Source: Hedera helix (taxonomy: Eukaryota > Streptophyta > Magnoliopsida > Apiales > Araliaceae). Taken from it: DNA of 64,000 nucleotides. A program made the position numbers and the translations under genes. The stretch covers positions 18,616,510 to 18,680,509 of the forward strand of contig OX359282.1 in NCBI GenBank assembly GCA_947179155.2, read 5' to 3'. Below are positions 21,767 through 31,911 of this stretch, in pieces. Under the pieces are notes generated by a model. It was given only the letters and a program-made list of their open reading frames with translations, ran no database searches and was not told the origin of the DNA. How positions within the stretch are numbered: position 1 is the stretch's first letter; each line of letters starts with the position of its first letter.

Positions 21767-23310
21767 TGTTAGAGTTTATGCCATAGAGGCTAATTATTTG
21801 ATGTAATTGCTTAACTTTTCTCGATATTATATTTGATTGAATAAATGATATTATTTTATTATGTTTTTATTTACTGCGTTATATAAATGTTAACATAATA
21901 AAAGTCCTTGGAATAGTGATATAAATTATATAGCTTCAAGTATGTCACTTGAACATGAGATCATATCATTACAGTTAGTATCATTACTCTTAAATGTCCC
22001 TAGTCGAGTGTCATTGTTAATGGGACAACAATGATGCATTGAGACTAGTATGTAGATTGACTGATGGCCAAATCTCATTGGTCATAAATATATGAGATAT
22101 TGAGTTAATGCATAGTTACGTGTTAGAGAACAATGTATTGGACAGACCCACCATGCGAATTCTACATGGAGCATTATGCAAAGTGTCATAAGAAATTCTT
22201 ATAGTGACAATGATGTAATGATCCTCCGACCTGAAGTCACTATATTATTACACGAGAATTTGTGTACTTTGATATCATCAAAGGTCACCTTTAATAGGGT
22301 GGATAATAAAGGTGATTATTGGGTACATCATTAATCGTGTGAGGAATATGAGTGATCTAGATGAAATTTAACCTTCCTATAAATTAGGGAGTGATATCCA
22401 TAGGCCTCTTGATTGAGTAGGACTATGAAATGCATGGCCATGCTCAAATAGTGATTTGTTTCACATAGTCTCCTCATTGATCAAGAAAACTCAGATTAAA
22501 TTATGAAGAGTATGACACATTCCATGCCTCGAGTTTAATCTAGGATATAAGGTTAAAAAGATTAAATTACATTGAAACATTGGTCACGAAAAAGTTGTAT
22601 CGAATCACCGATCTTATTATTATTTGGGTAATAGTGATGCATTACTAGATGTCGCTCACTGTTTATAATTTTATAATATGATTTTAAAATTATTGCCAAC
22701 ATAATAATAACCTACAGGGTCACACACTTAGAACGTATTTAAAAGGAAATTAATTTAAATTGTAAGTATTTTAAATATGTCAATATGATTGATAGTATTT
22801 AAAAATTACGAATTTAAATTAATAGGATAATTTGTATATATATATATATATATATTAAGTAAGACTTATTTAAAATATAATATATATAAATTCGATTTTT
22901 ATTTTTTTATTTATTTTAGGTTTTGGTTAATTCCTATTAACTACTATATATACATGATATATCAGTAGTTTTAAGCACGTAAGGAAAAACTAAAACACTA
23001 CCCGCTTTCAGAAAGAGGCTAGAGAGAAAAATAGTTCAGAAATCCTAATTTTGGTGGCTAGTACCGCAGATTCATTTTGCTGTAGATCGTGTGATGATTT
23101 GCGGAGCGTTTGTGTGGATACTGTAGAGACGCAGTCGCTGGATTGTGTGAAAGATTTGAAGCCGTTCCAGAATTTCATCGTCTCCTGTCCATCTTGGATA
23201 ATCGGTAAAATAATCTAAACCTCTGAATTGATATGGTTTTGCATGAATCCTGTTTTACGGTTTCGGAAATTTTTTGAAATTCCATTGTTTTTATGATCCG
23301 AAATCCTACA
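21767..23310 (+). repeat. CO2 3' LTR
   Basis: It starts TGTTAGAGTTTATGCCATAG and ends CCGAAATCCTACA. SIRE-1 sequence resumes at 23311. It has about 17 extra bases near 22750-22765 relative to the 5' LTR and a shorter (AT)n near 22834-22857. Confidence 0.93.
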
Positions 23311-24928
23311 GGGGAAGACTCAAGAAGACATTTCAATCTCTTCAGCCACAATGAATACTGATGAAGAAGATGACATCGAAATAGTGGTAGTTGGAAGAAA
23401 TGAACAGAGGCACCTCAACTACAATTGCCTGCTGAAGTTCTTTCCACTGATGCCATTCCACCGAGCCTTGGTACATAATGCATAGGATTAACTGTTTTGG
23501 ACCTTCAAAGCATATCCCAACGTGGTGATTTTGGCTCAAGGCTACTCTCAAAGCCTACATTTTGCATAAAACCTGATCTCAAACAACTCTTTTTCATCTT
23601 TAGTAGGGCAAAAGGTACACTCCATCCCTCTCACATTCATACAAAATCATACACATGTCGTGACCTTCAATCAATTTGAGGAGTTGTCTAATGTAAGCCC
23701 TAGAACAAGCTCTATGTCCAACTCTACTCCAGTCGTAGAGTCCCCACACTCTACGGCTAGTGGTCAAGGAAGCTTAAATGATCAAGACGTAGAGTGCCCT
23801 CAAGACTCTCCTCAAACCCCGCCTTCTACACACATAATGCCTCCTGCTCAACCTTTTCGACCTCCAAGACTTCTCCTTACACAAGAAGATATTCCCTCAA
23901 TCTCTGGTCATGAATACTTCCACATTCCAAGCTCCATGGCTGACCAAGGGCAAACAACTCAACTCCTCCAAGAAATTCTGCAAAAGATATCTCTACTTTC
24001 TACTACTGAGGGCTTAACGGACCTTACGAGCTATATGCAAGTAGAGATACAAAAAGATCTGGCATCCACGTCCCACAACATTCAACGAAGAGTAGACAAT
24101 GTCATTACTACTGTCAACGATCTTTCTCAAAATTTGGGAAAATAATTCTCCATAAGATTGAAGCAGTTAATGGCAGTTGTTTCTGAAACTTTCGAGGAAA
24201 GGGACAAAAAGTTTATGGAAGCAATGGCCAGTCATCAGAGGTCCATCAACCTTCTTTAACAAACCAATGTTAAATCTATAGCTCTTTTCATTGATCAGAT
24301 CTTCGAAATGAAACAATCCCTTAGAGAACAAGCTCAACGATCAGATACAACTCTATCAGTGGTCGAGCAGAAACAAATCCTAGTTGAGGAACGACTTCAA
24401 GATCATCGCAATTATGTAGTTTCCACCCAGACTTAACTTCAAGAACTTGTTCAGGGTGTGCAACAGCTTTCAACTGAGGTGGCCAACATTAATGATGCCA
24501 ACAAGGGGGAGAAGAGGAAGAACATAAATCAAAGTAGTAGAAGAGGAAGAGCACCTCAAGGGATGAGATTGGTTCAAACATCAATTCAACCTCCTAGTTT
24601 TGAAGCAGTACCAATTCATCACAGACAGGACTCAACTGCGAGACCACTTGTACCAAGTGGTCAAGGACAATCCTCATCTATGGGACCATCCAGCTCTCAA
24701 GTATGGCTCCAAGTGAAAGAAGAAGAAGCTGTGCAAAGGGAAGAAATGGAACTGAAAAGAGCAGAAGAGGAAATAAGAGTACTCTACAGGCAAAGGCAGG
24801 AAGATGAGAGAAGAAGGTTTCTTAGGCAAATGCATGAAGATGAAAGAAGGAGACCTACCAGTAGGAGGAGAGGAGTTTTTTTTTTTTTTTTTATTACACT
24901 CATTGTTCAACTAACTATACATCAATAA
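23311..24928 (+). pseudogene. SIRE-1 env-like ORF, C-terminal part, broken
   Basis: The frame appears to continue from 8901 as QEDISISSATMNTDEEDD and on to HRALVHNA, then stops near 23483. After further breaks, 23660-24145 is open (Ser/Pro-rich, then LLQEILQKISLLSTTEGLTD and a possible coiled coil). 24145-24457 continues with stops at 24145, 24259 and 24434. 24458-24928 is open again and ends in a long Glu/Arg-rich helix (EEEAVQREEMELKRAEEE). A run of 17 T at 24876-24892 reads as Phe repeats and then a short hydrophobic end. Coiled coils near the C-terminus are reported for Sirevirus env-like proteins; function here is unknown. Confidence 0.6.
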
Positions 24929-25054
24929 AATTCATATTTTCTCATTAGAGAATACAGTTGCTCACTGTATGTTAGGCATTCACTTACTCAAATGTATTTG
25001 CCTAATTAAGTTGTTCAAATTATGTTCTACTATTTATGTTGTCATCATCAAATA

Positions 25055-25062
25055 GGGGGAGA
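25055..25062 (+). other. SIRE-1 LTR-proximal polypurine tract
   Basis: GGGGGAGA immediately precedes TTGTTGAAC, the LTR start. It repeats the internal tracts at 7470, 8848, 8893 and 24505. Confidence 0.75.
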
Positions 25063-25128
25063 TTGTTGAACATTGCATGTTTGATTTGATGATAAGATCT
25101 AAGGTGCTAAATGCATTTAATAGTAGAG

Positions 25129-25305
25129 TTGTAAAGTCCTTTGATTGTGTGTGATGTACAAGGACTTAGTTAGATAAGATCAAAAATGTTAGGTTGATTT
25201 TTTGGATATGAATGTATTGAGTTGTAAAGTCCTTTGATTGTTTATGATGTACAAGGACTTAGTTAGATAGGATCAAATCTGTTAGATTGATCTTGTGCTA
25301 TATCT
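25129..25305 (+). repeat. 92-bp tandem duplication with an AAAGTCCTT/AAGGACTT hairpin
   Basis: Units start at 25129 and 25221: GTTGTAAAGTCCTTTGATTG, then GATGTACAAGGACTTAGTTA, then GATCAAA...GTTAG.TTGAT. AAGTCCTT and AAGGACTT are inverted within each unit. The related pair in SIRE-2 begins at 58778 and 58941. Confidence 0.8.
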
Positions 25306-25315
25306 TTTTAGTTAG

Positions 25316-25560
25316 TCTGATCGTAGAATGGACTCTACGACTCCAAGCAAAGAAGACTCAACGATTCAGTCTGTTCGTAGTGTGGACTCTACGACTTCGC
25401 TCAAAGAAGACTCAACGACTAAGTCTGTTCGTAGAGTGGACTCTACGATTTCATACCAGGAAAACACTACAATCAAGGAAGAAGTCCAAGCGTAGAACGA
25501 ACTCTACGACCAACAGAGTAGCCGTAGAGTAAAACTCTATCGTAGAATTATGCAAACAAG
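25316..25560 (+). repeat. CGTAGAG-CTCTACG hairpin array in SIRE-1 LTR
   Basis: Three tandem units of about 53-55 bp begin near 25316, 25369 and 25424. Each carries TCGTAGWRTGGACTCTACGA followed by AAGAAGACTCAACGA. At 25430-25447 the arms CGTAGAGT and ACTCTACG are perfect with a two-base loop. Looser copies continue to 25550. Confidence 0.88.
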
Positions 25561-26026
25561 AGATATGTAAGCAACACTACGATCAAAAAATCTAAAAGTT
25601 TTGATGACTCTTCTCTTGTCCTATAAGACAGAAGCAACTTCGTCAAGAAGAACAATCTGCATCAATGTGTCAGATAAACCTCTGTCAAGAGCCTAAAGTC
25701 AGAAATATCAAAGGACTAACCAAAGCGTGCTATGCAACAAAGAGAAGACTTTTAAGGTAGTAAAGTCAGAAAATGGTGTCCTATCAGCCATATTTCTATG
25801 GAAGACCAAACGACTCTATGAAAGTTGGTAGAAACCTACGACTGTCATGTCTTGTCCCAAGAAAAAAGAAAACACATTTTTGAACAGTATTTGTAGGTCA
25901 ATTAATACCTCGTCAGAGCATTAATGAGCTAAATGAATATAATATTCAATAGCTCTACATTGTGAGGTAACTGACAGAAATTGAAGAAAAGAACAGATTT
26001 CAAACGGGAAGAGAATCTAAAGCTTC

Positions 26027-26034
26027 TATATAAG
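26027..26034 (+). promoter_or_regulatory. Candidate TATA box of SIRE-1 LTR
   Basis: TATATAAG in the context AGCTTCTATATAAGAAGCCC. The flanking AGCTTC/GAAGC arms are inverted. The SIRE-2 LTR has GATATAAAGGC near 63733. This is the best TATA-like site in the LTR. Confidence 0.5.
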
Positions 26035-26448
26035 AAGCCCAGATTCAATACTAAAAAAAAAGGGAAGGATTACACAAGAAAGAAAGATATACGTAAGAGT
26101 TCAAAAAGATCAAATTGAAAAGAATCTTACCTCGCTAATAAGTTCTTCAGAAATTTATGCTAAACGTAACTTAGTAGCACACCAAAACCATCACTACTCA
26201 TGATAAGAGTTATTAGTGAACTAGAGTATCCAAGTATGCTGGACTTGAAGAGTTCTTAGTGAACTAGAGTTCCAAGACTGCTGGTCTTGAAGGAATCTTA
26301 GTGATTCGAAAATTGTAATAGTATCCTTAGTGGATTTGCTGCTCAAGGAACAGAACAGTGGATTAAGAGTCTTATGAACTCTGAACCACTTAAAATCTGG
26401 TGTCTTTCATCTTGTGTTTATTAACTGCTATAATTGCTATAATGTACA

Positions 26449-28057
26449 ATTATAGATATTGTAAATTATATTTTGGGGAACACATTGTACAATTATATTA
26501 AACATAAGATATTATGGAATATTTTTTAAAATTTGAAGATTCAAAGAATGTTATTGTGAATAATATTATTTTACTTTAATATGAAGTATTCATTAATTAT
26601 ATATATTAGTTTTAATCATTTTACATTAATTTTTTTAAAAAATATGTTGCCATAACTAAACTAATTTTCTAGATCCGCCCTTGATAGTGAGGGAGGCTCA
26701 TAAGTTGGTATTTAAATTTTCATATATTTCTCTTATATTCTTGTAATTATGTTAACACTACGTTTAGGTTTCGTTTGTAAAGTTATAAATATAAATAAAG
26801 GATGTATTTTTGTTTCATACTGAAAATACTAAGCATTAGGTCAACACCGCAAGGCCTTGTTATCAAACCATCCCTTCCAAGTTAAACCCTCCCCTTTGAT
26901 CAAAAGGACCATATCCTTGTAAATAAGAAACTCTTGTACGAACAACGACAGGTAATTGTTGTTGGAAGGCCTATAAGTTAAAGGCCTATCCTATCGTCAT
27001 GAATGGCAATCGCTCAATTTGCCAGAAGATAGATCTTTGATCAGAGAATATCTAGGTTTGTTGGGGCATAAGGAGGTGCTATTTTTAAAGGGACCCATGA
27101 CTGATTTGGAGAGAAAATGTGAAGTTAGAAGAGTAGAGGGAAACGTGCCAATGAAAAGAAACCTAGGGTTTGATTTATATGCGACAAGTTCTTTATTAAA
27201 TCGGATACAGAAACGATTTGGACAGTAGTGGGGAAGTTAAGTAGTTATACAATTTTAAATTTTAGGTTCTGAATAAAAGTGAACTTATTTAATACGATAA
27301 ATTAATATATTTATGATACTAAATAAAGGGGCCTGTGTTGAGTACTCAGTTTTTACAGTTTATTGATAAAATATAAATAAAAGAAAAAAAAAACTTAAAT
27401 ACCCTTTAAATTATAAAAGCCAACAAATATTTATTAAGAGTATCATAAACATTATTTCAGAACCAATATGACAACTATACGTTGTAAGAGAGAACAAAGC
27501 AGCCGGATAACTGAAGCAGTTAACCCATTAATTCCCACTATCAATAGTTTCATTCCCACTATCGGTAGTTTCAAAAAATGGAGGACATCATTGACATGTT
27601 ACACCAGTTATCAAGGGTGGAAAATTATAAGAAGGCCATGTTAACATCAGAAAAATAACGAACAAATCAACAACAAATTAGCAGAACAATTTTTTTTAGA
27701 GTATTTATCTTAGGATTATAATTATTCACCTCCTGCGTGCATCGTTGGCAGTCTATAAGGTAGAAATTAGTAATTTTTGTAAATAATTTTCAATCTCGTG
27801 TTACTGAAATTCTAATAGTTTAGAGACTCACATTAATGTGAATTAAGGTTTTGTAAAATAATAATTTTAAAAAAATTTATTCTTGTCGTGTGACTAATTG
27901 TTGATGTAACTAAGGACGTGTTAATATTTTTGAGGTTGAGGATAGGTCGAAGGCAAATCGTTATCCAAACAAGTTGTTAGTATTAATAGAAGGTGAATCT
28001 GCGCTCAAAGAAGAGGTACATGGTATCACATAATTACTGCATAGGGGGGAAAGTAAT
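26449..28057. other. Unassigned AT-rich DNA, target of GY2
   Basis: I recognise no gene or element here. The longest plausible frame is 27019-27228 (+, 69 codons, Arg/Lys/Glu-rich; its ATG is not preceded by anything distinctive), with no family I can name. An AAGAAAAAAAAAACTTAAA run is at 27380. It could be host intergenic DNA or worn element sequence. The last five bases (28053-28057) are the GY2 TSD GTAAT. Confidence 0.5.
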
Positions 28058-29319
28058 TGTGACGACCCCAAATCCGGGTTCTTTAATCTCGGGTTTGGTT
28101 CTCACTGTACAATACTTAACAACAATGAAATACATATATTGTATTCAAACTACGCGGAATAATACAAAAGGTTCCTTATATAAAGGCTACACTTCCCAAG
28201 GTCTATGAACCTTAAATTGTAACATTACATATCTTAAGGGAAATACAAAAGATTTACAACAGTAATTACATAACAGTAATTTAAACTAGCATGCAATTAC
28301 TAAAACTAAGCATTCGCTTTCCCCTTGCCTTTGTTCGATTTAGAGCTTTCGGGATTGGCTGAAATATAGTCATGATATAGCAAGAATGAGCAACTAAATG
28401 GCTCAGCAAGTTTATAAACAACAATCATACGATATATCATGATGAAGGGAAATAACTTCAAGGTTTCAACAATAGCAATTGTGAAAGATAACAAGAATCA
28501 ATGTTCAATAAAAGAAGGAATTGACTCTTTACTGCTGAGTGGTCTTTAATGACCATGAACTGCTACTAAGGTAGAACAGACATACAATGTCTGACTCCTT
28601 GTTAAAATAACGGGACACTTGAGGGGATCAGTCCTCTCATGTCCTATGTATATGCATCACATTTAGTTTTCTTGCGCGCTGTCGGGTCTCCGACAAATAA
28701 AAATCCCCTTTAACTAGGGTTGTTCTATCTCAGTCTTACTGTAAGAATCCGCACCAGCCAATGGTTTGGATAAGCTTTTATAATATTCAATTAAATGAAT
28801 TTAACATGCATTTGTCTAGCCGAAACAATTAGCTTAGACGTTCTTAAACAGTTTGCAAAAGCAATATGTGCGAATACAATAATCAATAATGATGTGAAGT
28901 AATTTTTGATAATTAATTCACTCAAAGGTCTGTCAAGTAACTACGGGTGTAGAATACTTGCTCAACAATAATTGAAATGTAAATACGGTTGAAGAATATC
29001 TGCAACAATAAATACAAGTTTAATGGTAGAAAACTTGCCTGTCTGCTCAGCTACAATAAATGTCTAGTTGTAACTAACTTGCTTTGAAAGACCTAACATT
29101 AATAAAGTCGGTCTAATAATTAGTACGGCGTATTTGCATAACTATACGCTTGATAATGAACTTATTTACCACACATAAGTACTAACACATAATTTACATT
29201 AGTCAAAACAATATTATTAACCTTATAGACCCTTAATCATTTTAGGTTAATAATTTAATAAGTTAGAAAATATTTTTCTTAAGTGTTGGACACTTATTAA
29301 GCCCTTAAACAACTTATTA

Positions 29320-30090
29320 CAATTGTTTAATTAAATCGTAATTAAATTCAATTTATTTTATTAACTCAATCTCTATTTAATTACTATTTAATCTTGATTA
29401 AATAGAAATTAATTAATTAACTCTAGTTATTATTTAAAATAAATAATAACTAACTATACTTACTTATTATTTAATTATAATTAAATGATAAATAATTATT
29501 GACTTAATTTTAACCTTCTTTAATTTAATATTAATCAACCAATAATTAACTAAGTAATTAACCTTACTTATTATTTAATTTAAGGAAATTAAATAATAGT
29601 TTACTAATCTTAATCCTCTTTAATTATTATTTAATGTCAATTAAATAATAATTAATTATTTAATTAATTTTAATTATTATTTAAGGTTAAATAATAATCA
29701 AATCATTCTTATTTATTAAATAATAAATTATTACTCTAATAACTTAATTTCCATTAATTGATATTTAATGCTAATTAAATAATAATTAATTACTTAATTA
29801 TCCTTATTTATTATTTAATAATATTTAAATAATAAATAATTAATTTATAAATTTTATCTCTCTTAAGTATTATTTAATAGGCATTAAATAATAATTGCTA
29901 AATTATCATCTTTATTTATTATTAACATTTAAAATAATAAATAAATAATAAATTTATTTAACTTAACCATGGTTTAGCTAACTAGATTAATATTTAAAAT
30001 ATTTAAATATTAAACTTATTGAAAAATATCCTCCCCAATATTATTTTTGTATTATTATTATTTTTGTTTTAATTTTAAATTAATTTTCAA
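29320..30090. repeat. AT-rich palindrome-dense segment of GY2 LTR
   Basis: About 770 bases are almost only A and T, with dozens of pairs of TTATTATTTAA and TTAAATAATAA arms. An equivalent segment lies at 39050-39825 in the other LTR, nearly identical, so it is a fixed part of the family. Scaffold attachment or hairpin structure is possible; nothing is proved. Confidence 0.75.
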
Positions 30091-30225
30091 ATATTTAAAT
30101 TAATTAAAATTAACCCGAATGGCATTTTCGTAAATAAGTTGAAAACGGATCCGAGGGCAGAATGGTAATTCTGCCAAGAAAAACACGGAGGGGCATAAAG
30201 GTAATTTTGCCGGAATTTTCCTTAC

Positions 30226-30387
30226 CGCGCATGGCGCGTTTCAGATTAAACGGCCCAAAACGACGCCGTTTTTGGAAAGCCTGAAACGGCTTCCGGGCGT
30301 ACGCGCGGAGTAACTTTTTACGGACGCCAAACGACGTCGTTTGGCTCCGTGTTTTCGGTGAACAGTGGCTGCGCGCGCATTGCGCGG
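30226..30387. repeat. GC-rich palindromic module in GY2 left LTR
   Basis: It contains CGCGCATGGCGCG (30226-30238), a near-palindrome around ACGACGCCGT (30255-30275), the perfect 18-bp palindrome CCAAACGACGTCGTTTGG (30327-30344) and GCGCATTGCGCGG (30375-30387). The same words occur in the unrelated NA1 LTR. With the TATA candidate at 31112-31119 on the minus strand, this block would lie in the transcribed part. Confidence 0.85.
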
Positions 30388-31111
30388 AAACCCTTAATTT
30401 TTTTCTTCTTCGCAGAATGTGAACAGTGTTCCGGCACACACATTTTAAATAAAAATATACCATCAAATAAGCTTTAACTCTTCAATAAAAATCCAAAAAA
30501 ATTACCAATCACCTTATATTAATTTATAACATGAAAAAATAATTTTTCATGATTTAATATCATTATTTTTTTATAAAAATTTCTACATCACATAAACTAC
30601 CATAAATCATAACTTTTTGTGTATAACTCCATTTTGAGTGATTCAAACTTTGTTTTTCTCATTATTTAATGTTCTATAATATTAGAACATCAAACCTAAG
30701 TTTTATAAAAATATTTTTGGTAATAAATTTCAAGACTTGATTATACACTATTAAACACATATTTTAGCATACAAATGATACCAAAATACAAACCAAACCT
30801 ATTAAACTCAAGCATGACATAAATATTACAACTACACATTAATAACTATATTAACATGTTTATACTAACATGATGATTTATTTAATTTAAAAACAAACTA
30901 CATTTAAAATAATCTTTACCTTGTTTTAATGGCTATCTTTCTTTTTCTTCCAAAATAGGTGATGAGGTTTGAAGGCATGAACCAAGAACTCCTTCTCCTC
31001 CCTTAGTATTTTGCTCTCAATATTTTCTCACACTCTCAAATGCTCACACTTTGCTCTCTAGGAAATTCTCTAGCAATGAACTAACCAACCTAGAACAAGT
31101 GTGGGGTGTTT

Positions 31112-31119
31112 CTTTTATA
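31112..31119 (-). promoter_or_regulatory. Candidate TATA box of GY2 LTR (3' LTR copy)
   Basis: Minus strand TATAAAAG in the context GGCTATAAAAGAAAC. The promoter copy in the 5' LTR is at 40832-40839. Confidence 0.65.
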
Positions 31120-31381
31120 GCCATCTACTAACACACCATTAACTCACTAATTCATCTATGTTGGTCAAATTAAAGGCTAATCAAACTTACTATTTGATGG
31201 ATTGACATGGTGATTGACTAGTTGATTGACTAGAGTTGTTGGCCAACTTTGATTTAGTGTAAAAGAGAAGCAATCTAGCAAATCAAGCAACATCAAGTGG
31301 TTCCTCACAAAAATCAGCAAAATGGCTTTTCCAAGCCATTTTTCCTTTATTTTTTAATGCAAAAATGTGCATATATACACC

Positions 31382-31413
<32 letters not shown>

Positions 31414-31864
31414 TCTATATATATATTGACCAAAGTTTGACCCTTATTGGACTTCACATTGGGCTTGGGATTAACTTTTATTGGGCTCATTCAATTAAAT
31501 TGTTTGGGCTCAATTTAAATAACACATTGGGCTTATTTTAAATAGTCTAGGTTACATTTAATTAAATCAAGCATTGGGCTTGTTTAATTAATTACATGGG
31601 CTAGTAATTAAATTAATTACGTGGGCTACTAGGTTAATATCTTTAACCTAGTTTATCAACTTATTTGGATTTAAAATATAATCCAATTAGTTTTGCTTAA
31701 ATTAATTATACACTTTGCTTTAATCCTTTAAATAAACATACAAGCACATAAGTACATTTATTTAATTATCTAATGCACAATTAATTAATGTGAAAAATTT
31801 AAATTCATTGCTAAATATTTATTAAGTATATTTACAATAACTAATGAAATTCGTGGTCATTACA

Positions 31865-31877
31865 TTCTCCCCCCATT
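31865..31877 (-). other. GY2 polypurine tract
   Basis: On the minus strand AATGGGGGGAGAA directly precedes the LTR start TGTAATGACC, after GACGAAATTCTTAT. That arrangement is typical of Tekay-type elements. Confidence 0.88.
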
Positions 31878-31911
31878 ATAAGAATTTCGTCCCCGGAATT
31901 ACAAATTTAAA

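Larger units (their letters stand above)
8902..23310 (+). mobile_element. CO2: Ty1/copia element with both LTRs, inserted in SIRE-1
   Basis: LTRs of 1530 and 1544 bp start TGTTAGAG and end CCTATA/CCTACA. A PBS follows the left LTR, gag-PR-INT-RT-RH lie in copia order, and a PPT precedes the right LTR. By eye the LTRs differ at roughly 3-4% of positions plus an insertion near 22745-22765. Flanks read GGGGAGAC on the left and GGGGAAGAC on the right, so no clean 5-bp duplication is visible. NA1 sits in its leader. Stops throughout gag-pol show it is dead. Confidence 0.9.
4601..26448 (+). mobile_element. SIRE-1: Sirevirus-type Ty1/copia element, twice interrupted
   Basis: Integrase precedes RT and RNase H, which defines Ty1/copia. 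The RT/RNase H wording (LKQAPRAWYE, VDTTLF, STSTTEAEYIAA in pieces) and a long post-pol ORF before the 3' LTR point to the Sirevirus (SIRE/Maximus) lineage. Several AGGGGGAG purine tracts in the 3' half and hairpin motifs in the LTR also fit what is known of Sireviruses. GY1 cuts it on the left, so gag, protease and the 5' LTR are outside. CO2 (8902-23310) is inserted in the env-like ORF. The right end near 26448 is estimated. Confidence 0.8.
25064..26448 (+). repeat. SIRE-1 3' LTR (right end estimated)
   Basis: It starts TGTTGAACATTGC after the PPT. It shares TTTGATTTGATGAT, GTAAAGTCCTTT, GGACTTAG, GTTAGGTTGATC and the CTCTACG hairpins with SIRE-2 at 58313. The end is put near ATAATGTACA at 26448 because Sirevirus LTRs end shortly after a 'gaaccactta-aatct' type stretch (26387-26398). 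No partner LTR is in the window to confirm this. Confidence 0.7.
28058..31864 (-). repeat. GY2 3' LTR (left copy, 3807 bp)
   Basis: Plus strand reads TGTGACGACCCCAAATCC...GTGGTCATTACA. It includes an AT-rich palindrome-dense section, a GC-rich palindrome module (30226-30387) and (TA)13 at 31382-31407. A 118-codon minus frame across the GC module (30110-30466) is an artefact of its composition. Confidence 0.95.

Noticed and set aside
24674..24910. Minus-strand frame antisense to the env-like C-terminus
   Set aside because: Shadow of the Glu/Arg-rich coiled-coil coding strand and the T17 run.
25316..25560. Regularly spaced palindromic repeats that look like a CRISPR array
   Set aside because: Plant retroelement LTR context, diverged units, no cas genes; the hairpins belong to the Sirevirus LTR.
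30110..30466. 118-codon minus frame with a 115-codon counterpart at 39839-40186
   Set aside because: It spans the GC-rich palindromic module of the LTR, and the two copies differ by a deletion there; composition explains it.
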